A DNA stretch of 64,000 nt from Ancylobacter polymorphus (GCF_022836935.1 NZ_CP083239.1:2494001-2558000), one strand, 5' to 3'; shown: positions 16,321-25,138, counted from the first letter of the stretch. The notes: a model not told the origin generated them from the letters alone. Program-made: numbers and translations.

Positions 16321-18860
16321 GACGCCGCCTCCTGCGCCCACAGCGCGGCCAGCGTCACCGCGGCGGCGGCGAGGGTGTAGCTCTGCCAGAGCCCCGTATT
16401 GCGCAGCGCGCCGGCGCGGCCGGGGGCCAGTTCGCCCCGCCTCGCCTGGTCGAGCGCGAAGGCGGTGAACAGGGTGGCGATGGCTGCGTGCAGGCCGACA
16501 TAGGCCACCAGCGCGGCCCGCACCGCGTCCGCCGCATGGCGCGTGGGGTCGGGCAGCTGCCAGAGCGCCAGCGCGAGGAGGAGGGCGAGCGCCAGCAGGT
16601 TCGCGGCGAAGGCAGCCGGCAGCGCCGCCCCGGCGGGGCGCCCCGCTTCAATCCGGGCGAGCGCCCGGGGCAGGCCGAGCGCGGCGACCGCCAGCAGGGC
16701 CAGGACCATTCCGGCGGCGAGGAGCAGCGTTCCGTCCGCGTGCCATACCGGCCGGGCCGGGCCGGGGGAGACCAGCGAGATAAACGCCAGCCCGAACAGC
16801 AGCGAGGCGAAGAAGGTGCCATTGGCGAACAGCAGGCTGGCGAGGCCGCTGCGGGTCAGTGTCCCGCCATCGCCCGGCTGGACCGGCAGCACCAGCCCCG
16901 GCGCGACCTCGATCGGCGTGGCGTCGAGCGGCGCCACCGCGCGCCGCGCCCAGATCCAGATCAGCGTCGCGACCGGGATCAGCGCCAGCGGCGCCAGCGT
17001 GTAGAGCCCCGCCAGCATCAGCAGCACGAAGGCGCAGATGGCGAGCGCCAGCAGCAGCGGCAGGCCGGTATTGACGGGCAGGATCGCCACATGTTCCGGC
17101 CGCGCCGTGCCCACCGAGGTGACGAGGATTTCGCGCCGGCCGCGCGGGGCGCCGGGCAGCAGGCCCTCGCCCTTCGCCAGCGCCAGCATGGCGGCGTCGG
17201 CTCCGGCCTGTTGCAGCGCCGGCCCCGGCAGTGAGGCGAAATTATAGTTGGGCGGCGGCAGCGCCATCGCCCAATCGAGCGACGGCGCCTTCCACGGGTT
17301 GCGCACGCTGCGCTTGCCGAAGCCCGCCTGCAGGATCAGGTCCATGGCGAACAGCGCGAAACCGATGGTCATGACGAAGCCGAAAAAGGACGAGGAGAGG
17401 TTCAGCGCCGTCCATTCCGGGTTGTCGGGATAGGAGGGGATGCGGCGCGCCATGCCCATCAGCCCGGTGAGGTGCATGAGGAAGAAGGTGCCGTGGAAGC
17501 CGACGAGGATGAACCAGAACGCGGCTTCACCCAGACCGCGCACCCGGCGGCGGCCGCTCATCAGCGGCGTCCACCAGGCGACGCCGGCCAGCATGGGGAA
17601 GACGAAGCCGCCGATCAGCACGTAATGCAGATGCGCGGTCACGAAAGCGGTGTCGTGCGCCTGCCAGTTGAACGGCACCACCGCCAGCATGACGCCGGTG
17701 AGCCCGCCCATGACGAAGGTGAAGAAGAAACCGAGAATATAGAGCATCGGCAGCTTCAGTTCCGGCCGGCCGCGCCACAGCGTGGCGATCCAGGCGAAGA
17801 TCTGCACGGCGGTGGGCACCGCCACCAGCATGGAGGCGGCGGAGAAGAAGGCCAGCGCCAGATGCGGGATGCCGACCGTGAACATATGGTGCACCCACAG
17901 GCCGAAGCTGAGGAACACCATGCCGAGAATGGCGGCGACGACGGCGCCATAGCCGACGATCTGCGTGCGGCACAGCACCGGAATGACGGTGGAGAGCACG
18001 CCCGCCGCCGGCAGGAAGATGATGTAGACCTCGGGGTGGCCGAACAGCCAGAACAGATGCTGCCACAAGAGCGGGTCGCCGCCGCGTTCGGGGTCGAAGA
18101 ACGGCCAGCCGAAGGCGCGCTCCATCTCCAGCAGCACCGAGCCGAGGATGAGCGGGGGGAAGCCCGCCAGCATCATCGCCGCCGTGCCCAGCATGTACCA
18201 GGCGAAAAGCGGCATCTGCGTCAGCTTCATGCCCGGTGCCCGCAGGCGCAGGATGGAGACCATCAGCTCGATCGCCGCCGACAGCGCGGAGATTTCGACG
18301 AAGGTGACGCCCAGCAGCCAGACATCGGCATTGATGCCGGGCGAATAGGTCTTGCCGGACAGCGGCGTGTACATGAACCAGCCCTCGCCCGGGGCGACGC
18401 CGGCGAGGAGGGCGGCGATGAGGATGCCCCCACCGAGCAGATAGCACCAATAACCCAGCGCCGAGAGCCGGGGAAAGGCGAGGTCGCGCGTGCCGAGCAT
18501 CTTCGGCAAGAGGTACATCGCCAGCCCTTCCAGCATGGGAATGGCGAACAGAAACATCATGATGCTGCCATGCATCGTGAAGATCTGGTTGTAGAGCGCG
18601 GTGTCGAGAAAGGCCCCGTTGGGGGTCGCCAGCTGCGCCCGGATCAGCATGGCGAGCAGCCCGCCAATGCCGAAGAACATGAAGGCCGTCACCATGAAGC
18701 GCAGGCCGAGCGTGGTGTGGCTGACGGCGGTGATCTGCCCCCATAGGCCCGGCGCGTTGCGCCAGACGCGGTCCAGCTCCCGGTGCAGGGCGAGCGCGCG
18801 CTGCGGCGGATTGGCCGGAATGGGGGCGGGGTCGTGGGGCGTCTGCGTGGACGTATTCAT
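16317..18860 (-). CDS. ctaD: Fused cytochrome c oxidase subunits I and III
   Basis: 847 residues; inner-membrane haem-copper oxidase. Residues 1-560 are subunit I of A type: FTMHGSIMMF (haem a His), GHPEVYIIFLP (CuB His, proton-channel Glu and cross-linking Tyr), WVHHMFTVG (two CuB His) and TAHLHYVLIG (haem His pair). From about residue 600 hydrophobic helices follow that resemble subunit III (SLLFANGTFFASLLFGLAF). The ATG at 18860 overlaps the ctaC stop (ATGA). Such fusions occur in the alternative oxidases of rhizobia. Electron donor is expected to be cytochrome c. Confidence 0.87.
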   Translation of the reverse strand: MNTSTQTPHDPAPIPANPPQRALALHRELDRVWRNAPGLWGQITAVSHTTLGLRFMVTAFMFFGIGGLLAMLIRAQLATPNGAFLDTALYNQIFTMHGSIMMFLFAIPMLEGLAMYLLPKMLGTRDLAFPRLSALGYWCYLLGGGILIAALLAGVAPGEGWFMYTPLSGKTYSPGINADVWLLGVTFVEISALSAAIELMVSILRLRAPGMKLTQMPLFAWYMLGTAAMMLAGFPPLILGSVLLEMERAFGWPFFDPERGGDPLLWQHLFWLFGHPEVYIIFLPAAGVLSTVIPVLCRTQIVGYGAVVAAILGMVFLSFGLWVHHMFTVGIPHLALAFFSAASMLVAVPTAVQIFAWIATLWRGRPELKLPMLYILGFFFTFVMGGLTGVMLAVVPFNWQAHDTAFVTAHLHYVLIGGFVFPMLAGVAWWTPLMSGRRRVRGLGEAAFWFILVGFHGTFFLMHLTGLMGMARRIPSYPDNPEWTALNLSSSFFGFVMTIGFALFAMDLILQAGFGKRSVRNPWKAPSLDWAMALPPPNYNFASLPGPALQQAGADAAMLALAKGEGLLPGAPRGRREILVTSVGTARPEHVAILPVNTGLPLLLALAICAFVLLMLAGLYTLAPLALIPVATLIWIWARRAVAPLDATPIEVAPGLVLPVQPGDGGTLTRSGLASLLFANGTFFASLLFGLAFISLVSPGPARPVWHADGTLLLAAGMVLALLAVAALGLPRALARIEAGRPAGAALPAAFAANLLALALLLALALWQLPDPTRHAADAVRAALVAYVGLHAAIATLFTAFALDQARRGELAPGRAGALRNTGLWQSYTLAAAAVTLAALWAQEAAS

Positions 18861-19486
18861 GGGCGCGGGCCCTCCGGCGACACGGGCGGCCATTGGGCGG
18901 GGTCATGCGCGATCACCTCGAAGCGCATGGTCGCGTGTTCCAGCCCGCAGAACTCGGCGCACAGGCCCTCATAGGTGCCGGGCTGCGCCGCTTCGAGGCG
19001 CAGTCGGTTCTCGCGTCCGGGGATGGCGTCCATCTTGCCGCCGAGCTGCGGCACCCAGAAGGAATGGATCACGTCGGTCGAGGTGATGAGCACATCCACC
19101 GGCCGGCCGGCGGGGATGTGCAGCACACCCTCGGACGTGACCGGGCCATCGGCACCGGGATGGCTGAAGCTCCACGCCCATTGCCGGGCATGGGCGCGCA
19201 CTTCCAGCGCCGGCCCGTGCGGCAGGATGCGCTCGCCGACCCAGAGCGCGGCGATGAGGATGAGGCTGAGCACGCCGAGGGAGAACCATACCCCCATGCC
19301 GAACACCCAGCGCCCTTCCGTGATGGCGCGCGGACGGCCGAAGCCGAGGGCGACGAGCACGAACACCATCAGCGCCAGCGCCGTCGCCCCGGCGAGCAGC
19401 CCCCACCACAGAAAGGCAATGTCCTGCGCAATAGGCCCCGCCGGGGTGAGCGTGGAGAGCGGGCCCTTGCATCCCGCGAGGGTCAT
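18857..19486 (-). CDS. ctaC: Cytochrome c oxidase subunit II (lipoprotein type; start uncertain)
   Basis: CuA-bearing subunit of the oxidase. Two N-terminal helices (LLAGATALALMVFVLVALGF; LGVLSLILIAALWVG) precede a cupredoxin domain with DVIHSFWVPQLGG and the CuA motif CAEFCGLEHATM. From the ATG at 19486 the product has 209 residues and starts only six residues before a lipobox-like LAGC, too short for a signal peptide. Upstream in-frame codons encode a plausible signal (RSVSPGKCAALALVP) but no ATG or GTG. Either a rare start codon is used or a base is missing. Encoded with the fused CoxI-III. Confidence 0.8.
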   Translation of the reverse strand: MTLAGCKGPLSTLTPAGPIAQDIAFLWWGLLAGATALALMVFVLVALGFGRPRAITEGRWVFGMGVWFSLGVLSLILIAALWVGERILPHGPALEVRAHARQWAWSFSHPGADGPVTSEGVLHIPAGRPVDVLITSTDVIHSFWVPQLGGKMDAIPGRENRLRLEAAQPGTYEGLCAEFCGLEHATMRFEVIAHDPAQWPPVSPEGPRP

Positions 19487-19549
19487 GGGAACCAGCGCGA
19501 GGGCTGCGCACTTGCCCGGTGAGACCGACCGCCACGCGAAGGAGGCCCG

Positions 19550-20059
19550 ATGGACGCCCGCCCCGACCTGTTCGACCCGCTGGAAGAGCGGCGCGCGCTT
19601 GAGGACACGGAATCCAAGATCGCGATTTCCGGCCATCCCCTGCACGCCATGCTGGTGACCTTTCCCATCGCGCTGTCCTTCAGCACGCTCGGCGGCGATC
19701 TGCTCTATCTCTGGACCGGCAACAGCTTCTGGTCGCATGTCTCGGCCTATGCGGTGTTCGGCGCCTTCGCCATGGGCGTGCTGGCGGGGATCACCGGCAC
19801 GGCCGAACTCCTGATGGTGCGCGGCATCCGCAACCGCTCCGCCAGCTGGACGCATTTCATCCTCGCGGTGATGCTGCTCTCGCTCATCGGCATGAACTGG
19901 ATCATCCGCATCGGCGATCCCGACGGCGCGGTGCTGCCCGTCGGGCTGGCGCTGTCCCTGGTCATGGCCGCAATGACCGCCCTGACCGGCTGGCATGGCG
20001 GAAAACTCGTCTTCGACTATCAAATCGGCACCAGAACGTCGGGAAGCGGGCGGCCCTGA
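19550..20059 (+). CDS. DUF2231 membrane protein
   Basis: 169 residues with four hydrophobic helices after a charged N terminus of about 25 residues. The segment ISGHPLHAMLVTFPIAL is the signature of DUF2231 membrane proteins, whose HPxH motif suggests haem or metal binding. GGAGG just before the ATG is a strong ribosome site. Function unknown; location beside oxidase genes suggests an electron-transfer or redox role. Its last 40 bases overlap the convergent CopD-like gene. Confidence 0.8.
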   Translation: MDARPDLFDPLEERRALEDTESKIAISGHPLHAMLVTFPIALSFSTLGGDLLYLWTGNSFWSHVSAYAVFGAFAMGVLAGITGTAELLMVRGIRNRSASWTHFILAVMLLSLIGMNWIIRIGDPDGAVLPVGLALSLVMAAMTALTGWHGGKLVFDYQIGTRTSGSGRP

Positions 20060-20526
20060 GGGGTGGTGAGCGCCGCCGGCAGCGCCTCGATCAGCGGCTG
20101 CAGGTCGGGCTTCGCGAGGACGAGATAGAGCACCGCGCTCATGCAGATGAGGCTGGCGGGGAGGGCGGCGATGGCGTGCGGCATCTGATAGGAGCCGCGC
20201 CCTTCCGACGCCTCGACATTGAGATGGCCGAGCCAGGCATGGGCCAGCACCATGCCCACCACCGCGACCAGCTTCGCCACCAGCCAGGGCTGGGTGATGT
20301 CGGCGGCGAAGATCAGCCCGGTTCCTGCGGCGATGGCGATGATCGCGGCCGGGGTGACGATGCGGGTATAGGCGGCGTGCATCAGCAGGCGGAATTCGGT
20401 AAAGCCGGCCTGTGTTCGCACTTCCTCGCGCCGGCCATAGATCTGCAGCACCAGCGGCATGGCCACCAGCCCCGCGCACCACAGGCTGAGGGCGGCGATG
20501 TGCAGCGCTTTCAGCAGGGCGATCAT
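20020..20526 (-). CDS. CopD-like membrane protein
   Basis: 168 residues, four hydrophobic helices; matches the CopD/DUF2269 type seen beside CtaG genes (MIALLKALHIAALSLWCAGL at the start, with a His in the first helix, and a His-containing helix around AHAWLGHL). Presumed to handle copper or haem at the inner membrane during oxidase assembly. The ATG at 20526 overlaps the ctaG stop (ATGA), so both are translated together. A longer in-frame reading runs antiparallel through ctaG and was ignored. Overlaps the DUF2231 gene tail to tail by 40 bases. Confidence 0.72.
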   Translation of the reverse strand: MIALLKALHIAALSLWCAGLVAMPLVLQIYGRREEVRTQAGFTEFRLLMHAAYTRIVTPAAIIAIAAGTGLIFAADITQPWLVAKLVAVVGMVLAHAWLGHLNVEASEGRGSYQMPHAIAALPASLICMSAVLYLVLAKPDLQPLIEALPAALTTPQGRPLPDVLVPI

Positions 20527-21236
20527 GCCGCGCTCGCCTCGCGCCAGCCGCGCCGCAGCAGCCGCGCGCCGATGAGGGCGAGGGGCAGCATGCCCGGCAC
20601 CCACATGATGAGTCCGGCCAGCTGCTGGTCGGCGAGGGCGCCAAGGCCATAGGCCTCGGTGGCGCCGAGATGCTGGAGATAGAGCAGGCGCGGGGAGAAG
20701 GTGAGGATGGCGCCAATCAGCCCCATCTGCCCGGCCAGCGCCAGCACCAGCCCGACGGAGGCGACGCGTTCGGCCGGACGCTCCACCCGGAACACCGACG
20801 ACCAGAAGGCGAACCCCGAGCCGAGGAGGCCCGCCTGCATCAGCCAATAGGCGGCATGGCTGTTCCAGGCCAGCGTATAGGCCGCCGGCAGGTGCCAGAG
20901 CCAGAGGAACAGCGACAGGCCGAGAAAGCCGCCGATGCGGGCGAAGGGCAGGCGGAGCGGGAAGGCCAGCGCCAGCGCCGGCGCGGCAACCAGCACGAGC
21001 ACGAGATGATGCAGCCCGCGCGCGGAAAACAGCGCGACGGTGAGGGCGCAGAGCGGCGAGACGAAGGCGAGAAACAGCGCCGCCGCCGCCAGCGCCGCCG
21101 GTCCGCGCGGCACATCCCGGCGCAGGAAGGCGAGCGCAAGCGGCGCCGCGCACAGGGCGAGCGGAAGCGGCGCGAGGTTCCACGCCGTCAGCAGGTTTTC
21201 AGGCGGGGGACCGCAATAGGGAACGATCGGGTCCAG
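20523..21236 (-). CDS. ctaG: Cytochrome c oxidase assembly protein CtaG (caa3 type), probable CTG start
   Basis: Inner-membrane copper-delivery factor for the CuB site of aa3/caa3 oxidases; seven hydrophobic helices. A GTG at 21113 gives 196 residues, but the reading frame upstream encodes the conserved CtaG N terminus DPIVPYCGPPPENLLTAWN, so the gene must start earlier. Just before it is CTG at 21234-21236 with a textbook GGAGG six bases upstream; no ATG, GTG or TTG is available. I therefore place the start at CTG (237 residues). The FLWLWHLP and LIMWVPGM segments carry conserved family residues. Confidence 0.78.
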   Translation of the reverse strand: MDPIVPYCGPPPENLLTAWNLAPLPLALCAAPLALAFLRRDVPRGPAALAAAALFLAFVSPLCALTVALFSARGLHHLVLVLVAAPALALAFPLRLPFARIGGFLGLSLFLWLWHLPAAYTLAWNSHAAYWLMQAGLLGSGFAFWSSVFRVERPAERVASVGLVLALAGQMGLIGAILTFSPRLLYLQHLGATEAYGLGALADQQLAGLIMWVPGMLPLALIGARLLRRGWREASAA

Positions 21237-21328
21237 CTGCGACCTCCGTGGGTTGTCCTGGCGCCGAGCCTCCCGCCACGGCGCGCGGTTGCGAGAAAAC
21301 GCCGCGCGGTAGCGGGAAACGCCTTCGC

Positions 21329-23671
21329 CTAACGCGCCGCAGCGGCGGGGGTTCCGGCGGAAGGCTCGGCGTCTTCCCTAACGGCAGATCGCTCCGGCCG
21401 CACCCGGATCGGCACGGATTTGGCCGCCGGGGTCTTGCTGCCCTCGGCATGGTGCCAGAGCGGGATCAGCGCGTTGCATTCGGGGAAATAGGCGGCGCAG
21501 GTGCCGGGCGGCAGGTCGTAGTCGATGACCTGAAAGCCGCCCATGGCGCGGTGGATGCCGTCATCCACCGCCGTGACGAGTGTGGCCCGTCCGTCCTCGC
21601 TGAGGCCGAGGCGGAGGCGGTCGTCGCGGTTCATCATCACCACCATGCGCGAACCGTGTATGCCGCGCAGGCGGTCGGCATAGCCATAGACCGTGGTGTT
21701 GAACTGGTCGTTGGAGCGCAGCGTGATGAGGCGCAGCACATCGGCATCGCGGCCATCGTCGAAGCTGGCGGAAAGCGCCTTCGGCCGGGTGAAGGTCGCC
21801 TTGCCCGATTCCGTCTCCCAGCGCCGCTCCCGCGCCGCCACGGGCCGGGGAAAGCCGCCGGGCGTGTCGAGCCGGGCGTTGAAGGCGCGGAAATCATCGG
21901 GGAAAGTCTCCTCGATGGCCTCGCGCACGCGGGCATAATCCTCGACCCAGCGGTCCCACGGCACAAGCGGATTGGGCGGCAGCGTCGCTTTGGCGATTTC
22001 GGCGACGATGCGTGGCTCGGAGAGCAACGTGTCTGCGGCCGGCTCGAAGCTGCCGCGCGAGGCGTGGATGCAGGTGGTGGAATCCTCCATCGTCACGATT
22101 TGCGGCCCGGTCGCCTGCCGGTCGATCTCCGAGCGCACCAGCGTCGGCAGCAGGTAGGTCGTCTTGGCGGTGACGAGGTGGCTGCGGTTCAGCTTGGTGG
22201 CGATCTGCACGCAGAGGTCGAGATCGCGCCATTTTTCCTCCATCAGCTCGCGCTCGGGAATGGCGCGGACGAAATTGCCGCCGAGACCGATAAAGGCGCG
22301 GACCTTGCCGGCGATGACCGCCTCGCAGGCTTCCACCGTGTTCATGCCGTCCGCGCGCGGCGGCTCGAAGCCAAACTGCGCGGCGAGGCGGTCGAGCGGC
22401 ACCAATTCCGCCTTTTCGGCGATGCCGACGGTGCGCTGGCCCTGCACATTGGAATGGCCGCGCACCGGGCAGATGCCGGCGCCGGGCCGGCCAATATGCC
22501 CACCCATGAGCAGAAGATTGACCAGCATCTGCACGGTATCGACGCCGAGCCGGTGCTGGGTGAGGCCCATGCCATAGATCGCGATCACCGCCCGGGACTT
22601 GGCGAAGGTGTGAGCGGCGGCCTCCAGTTCCGCCTGGGCGAGGCCGGATTCGTGCTCGATCTCCGCCCATTCGGTCGCCCGCACCATGGCCTCGAAGGCG
22701 GAGAAACCGTCCGTGTGGGCGGCGATGAACTCCGCGTCCAGCACCCGTGCGCCACCTATCGCCTGCGCCTTGTCGTCCAGCGCCAGCAGCGTCTTGGCCA
22801 TGCCGACCATGGCGGCGATGTCGCCGCCGGCGCGTACCTGATAGTACTGCGTTGCGATGGTGGTCGGCTCGTTGGTCAGCATCTGGCCGGGCCGCTGCGG
22901 ATTGACGAATTCCTCCCAGCCCTTTTCGCGCAGCGGATTGAACACCACGACGGGCACGTCACGCTCCCGCGCCTCCTGCAGCTGGTGCAGCATGCGGGGC
23001 GAATTGGTGCCGACATTCTGGCCGAAGGAGAGGATGCAGTCCGTCTCCTTGAAGTCGTCCAGAAGGACCGTGCCCACCGGCGTGCCCAGCGTCGGCGGCA
23101 GGGCGACCGACGTGGTCTCGTGGCACATGTTGGAACTGTCGGGCAGGTTATTGGTGCCGTAGAGCCGGGCGAGCAGCTGGTACATATAGGAGGTTTCCAG
23201 CGAGGCGCGGCCGGAGGCGTAGAACACCGCCTCGTCGGGCTGATAGGTGCGCAGCTTCGCGCCGATATCGGCGAAGGCGTCCTCCCACGCCACTTCGACA
23301 TAGCGGTCGAGGCGGGCGTCGTAGCGCAGCGGATGGGTGAGCCGGCCCTCGTTCTCCAGATCGTAATCCGACCAGTCGAGCAGTTCCGCGACGGTGTGCC
23401 GGGCGAAGAAATCCGGCGTCGTGCGCCGGGAGGTCACGTCCCAGAAGGTGGCCTTGGCGCCGTTCTCGCAGAATTCGGCCGCGTGCGGCTGGGCCGGCTT
23501 CGCCCAGGCGCAACTGGTGCACATATAGCCGCCGGTCTTGTTGTGGTCCTTCACCAGCGCCGCGACGGCGGAAACCGCGTGCTGCTCAGTGGAATGTTTG
23601 AGCAGGGACTTTGCCGACCCCCAGCCGCCGACGGGTTGATCATAGGTGGCGTGCCGGGCGCGTTCGCTCAT
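21329..23671 (-). CDS. FdhF/YdeP-family molybdopterin oxidoreductase
   Basis: 780-residue cytoplasmic molybdoenzyme of the formate-dehydrogenase-like FdhF/YdeP family. N-terminal GGYMCTSCAWAKP is the family's reduced cysteine motif. SSNMCHETTS carries the probable molybdenum-ligand Cys followed by His, as in FdhF. GAGICPVRGHSNVQG and GLGGNFVRAIP line the cofactor site. A MopB C-terminal domain with RSNDQFNTTVYGY ends around residue 750. In E. coli YdeP links to acid resistance; the substrate here is unknown. Start ATG at 23671 with GGAGA upstream. Lies 110 bases after the pyridoxamine-oxidase-like gene in the same direction. Confidence 0.85.
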   Translation of the reverse strand: MSERARHATYDQPVGGWGSAKSLLKHSTEQHAVSAVAALVKDHNKTGGYMCTSCAWAKPAQPHAAEFCENGAKATFWDVTSRRTTPDFFARHTVAELLDWSDYDLENEGRLTHPLRYDARLDRYVEVAWEDAFADIGAKLRTYQPDEAVFYASGRASLETSYMYQLLARLYGTNNLPDSSNMCHETTSVALPPTLGTPVGTVLLDDFKETDCILSFGQNVGTNSPRMLHQLQEARERDVPVVVFNPLREKGWEEFVNPQRPGQMLTNEPTTIATQYYQVRAGGDIAAMVGMAKTLLALDDKAQAIGGARVLDAEFIAAHTDGFSAFEAMVRATEWAEIEHESGLAQAELEAAAHTFAKSRAVIAIYGMGLTQHRLGVDTVQMLVNLLLMGGHIGRPGAGICPVRGHSNVQGQRTVGIAEKAELVPLDRLAAQFGFEPPRADGMNTVEACEAVIAGKVRAFIGLGGNFVRAIPERELMEEKWRDLDLCVQIATKLNRSHLVTAKTTYLLPTLVRSEIDRQATGPQIVTMEDSTTCIHASRGSFEPAADTLLSEPRIVAEIAKATLPPNPLVPWDRWVEDYARVREAIEETFPDDFRAFNARLDTPGGFPRPVAARERRWETESGKATFTRPKALSASFDDGRDADVLRLITLRSNDQFNTTVYGYADRLRGIHGSRMVVMMNRDDRLRLGLSEDGRATLVTAVDDGIHRAMGGFQVIDYDLPPGTCAAYFPECNALIPLWHHAEGSKTPAAKSVPIRVRPERSAVREDAEPSAGTPAAAAR

Positions 23672-23781
23672 ATCGGTCTCCTTGGCTGTGAGACGCTAAT
23701 GGCCGGACGGCGCTTGTGTTCCGGCGGCGCTCGCGCGTCGGCAGGACACTTCGGTGTGAGGGGGCAGGGGCGCAGGTCCGC

Positions 23782-24420
23782 TCAGTCCCCGGCCTGCGGC
23801 CCCTCGCCGGCGAGGCGGGCGCGCAGCGCGGCATTCTCCGCCTCCAGCTCCGCCAGCCGGTCGCGCAGCGGGCGGACGGCCTCGGTGATATCGGCCTCGG
23901 TGAAGCGCGGGGTGATGTGCTGCGGGCAGTTCCAGTCGAAGGCGTCGAGCCGCAAACGGAAAAGGCGCTCAGGCCGGGCGCGGTAGCCCTGCGGGCTCAG
24001 CTTTTCCGTCAGCTCGGGATCGGCGTCGAGCGCGAGAACCTCGGCTTGGGCATAGATTTTCAGCCGGGTACGCCTGGGATAGTCCATCAGGAACAGGCAG
24101 GTGCGGCTGTTGGCTGCCACATTGCCGGTGCTGATGTATTGCCGGTTGCCGCTGTAATCGGCGAAGGCGAGGGTGCGCTCGTCGATGACTTTGAGAAAGC
24201 CGCGCGGCCCGCCGCGATGCTGCACATAGGGCCAGCCGGTTTCCGACACGCTGGCGATGTAGAAGCTGTCGCGCTGGGCAATGAAGGCTTCCTCGCTGCG
24301 GGAAAAGCGGTCGGAGGCGCGGTCGCCGCGAAAGTCCTCCCAGAGATGGGCGACGCCCATTTCCTCCTGCGCCGCCCGGACGCTGGGGGTGATGGCGATA
24401 TCGAGAAAGCCGTAGGACAT
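23782..24420 (-). CDS. Pyridoxamine 5'-phosphate oxidase-family protein
   Basis: 212 residues of the split-barrel flavin-binding fold. Core segments: FYIASVSETGWPYVQHRGG, GFLKVIDERTLAFADYSGN and NVAANSRTCLFLMDYPRRTRLKIYA (strand order of PNPOx-like proteins). A C-terminal coiled-coil-like tail (RDRLAELEAENAALRARL) is added. The start at 24420 has an ideal GGAGG seven bases upstream. Likely an FMN-dependent oxidoreductase rather than vitamin B6 synthesis. It precedes the FdhF/YdeP gene in one probable operon, suggesting a shared redox or detoxification role. Confidence 0.8.
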   Translation of the reverse strand: MSYGFLDIAITPSVRAAQEEMGVAHLWEDFRGDRASDRFSRSEEAFIAQRDSFYIASVSETGWPYVQHRGGPRGFLKVIDERTLAFADYSGNRQYISTGNVAANSRTCLFLMDYPRRTRLKIYAQAEVLALDADPELTEKLSPQGYRARPERLFRLRLDAFDWNCPQHITPRFTEADITEAVRPLRDRLAELEAENAALRARLAGEGPQAGD

Positions 24421-24582
24421 GGCGAACCTCCGGGGTGCTGTGCCGGCGGCGCGCCCCTGCTCTGGCGGCAAGAGTGGGGGCGGGGGCGCGAGCGCGCAAG
24501 GCTTGCCTGTCCGCCGTCGGCCGGCGCGGCTGGCGGCGCGGCGCGAATGAGTTGTAAGCTGCGGCCGATTCGAGGATTCCCC

Positions 24583-24837
24583 ATGGCCATGACCCCCACA
24601 CGACGCGGCAGCGGTTCGGCCCGCGACATCGCCGAAGCCGCCTTCAAGAGCGCGACCGCCAAGCCGGCGCCCGTGGTGGAAAAGCCCGCGCCGGCGCGGG
24701 GCACCTTGTCGCTGCCCAACGCCAAGGAACTGGTCTCGCTGCGTCTCGACCGGGATGTGCTGGAGCACTTCCAGCAGGATGGGCCCGGCTGGCAGGAGCG
24801 GATGAACGCCGCGCTGCGCAAGACGGCAGGGCTCTAG
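24583..24837 (+). CDS. BrnA/DUF4415-type antitoxin-like protein, apparently without toxin
   Basis: 84 residues. A disordered, Ala/Pro-rich N terminus (to about residue 45) is followed by VSLRLDRDVLEHFQQDGPGW and a short helix, the ribbon-helix-helix typical of BrnA (DUF4415) antitoxins. GAGG lies seven bases before the ATG. A BrnT toxin gene is normally just upstream of brnA; here the upstream DNA holds the divergent pyridoxamine-oxidase-like gene and no BrnT ORF. It may be an orphan regulator. Family call from motif recognition. Confidence 0.65.
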   Translation: MAMTPTRRGSGSARDIAEAAFKSATAKPAPVVEKPAPARGTLSLPNAKELVSLRLDRDVLEHFQQDGPGWQERMNAALRKTAGL

Positions 24838-24871
24838 GCGCCGTCTTCTGCGGCGGTGACAGACGCGCGGC

Positions 24872-25138
24872 TCAGGAAGCCGGTTTCCGGATCACCGGCG
24901 GCGCGTTGCAGGGCAGGGTGACGCAGCTTGGATTGGGATTGAGCTGACGCGAGGCCGGGGTCGGCTGCGCCGCGGGCTCCCAGGTCTGCGGCGGCTTGCC
25001 GGCCTGCTTCGGCACCGGCGTCGTCGCGCCCGGATTGCGCAGGCCGGGATTGCCCGAATATTGCGCCGAGGCGACGACCGCGCTGGCCGGAAGGGCCAGG
25101 GCGACGAGAACGACCGTGAGCGGCAGGCGGTTTTTCAT
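24872..25138 (-). CDS. Small secreted Pro-rich protein
   Basis: 88 residues from the ATG at 25138 (AAGGA upstream). Residues 1-30 form a Sec signal (MKNRLPLTVVLVALALPASA). The mature part is short, Pro/Asn/Thr-rich and low in complexity, with two Cys in NPSCVTLPCNAPP that could form a disulfide. I do not recognise a family; such small Pro-rich periplasmic proteins are common in Hyphomicrobiales. No partner gene is obvious. Confidence 0.55.
   Translation of the reverse strand: MKNRLPLTVVLVALALPASAVVASAQYSGNPGLRNPGATTPVPKQAGKPPQTWEPAAQPTPASRQLNPNPSCVTLPCNAPPVIRKPAS

Noticed and set aside
21248-23986. A 912-residue plus-strand ORF across the molybdoenzyme gene
   Set aside because: It is antisense to a well-supported FdhF/YdeP gene; its product is Arg/Gly/His-rich with no domain, a typical high-GC shadow.
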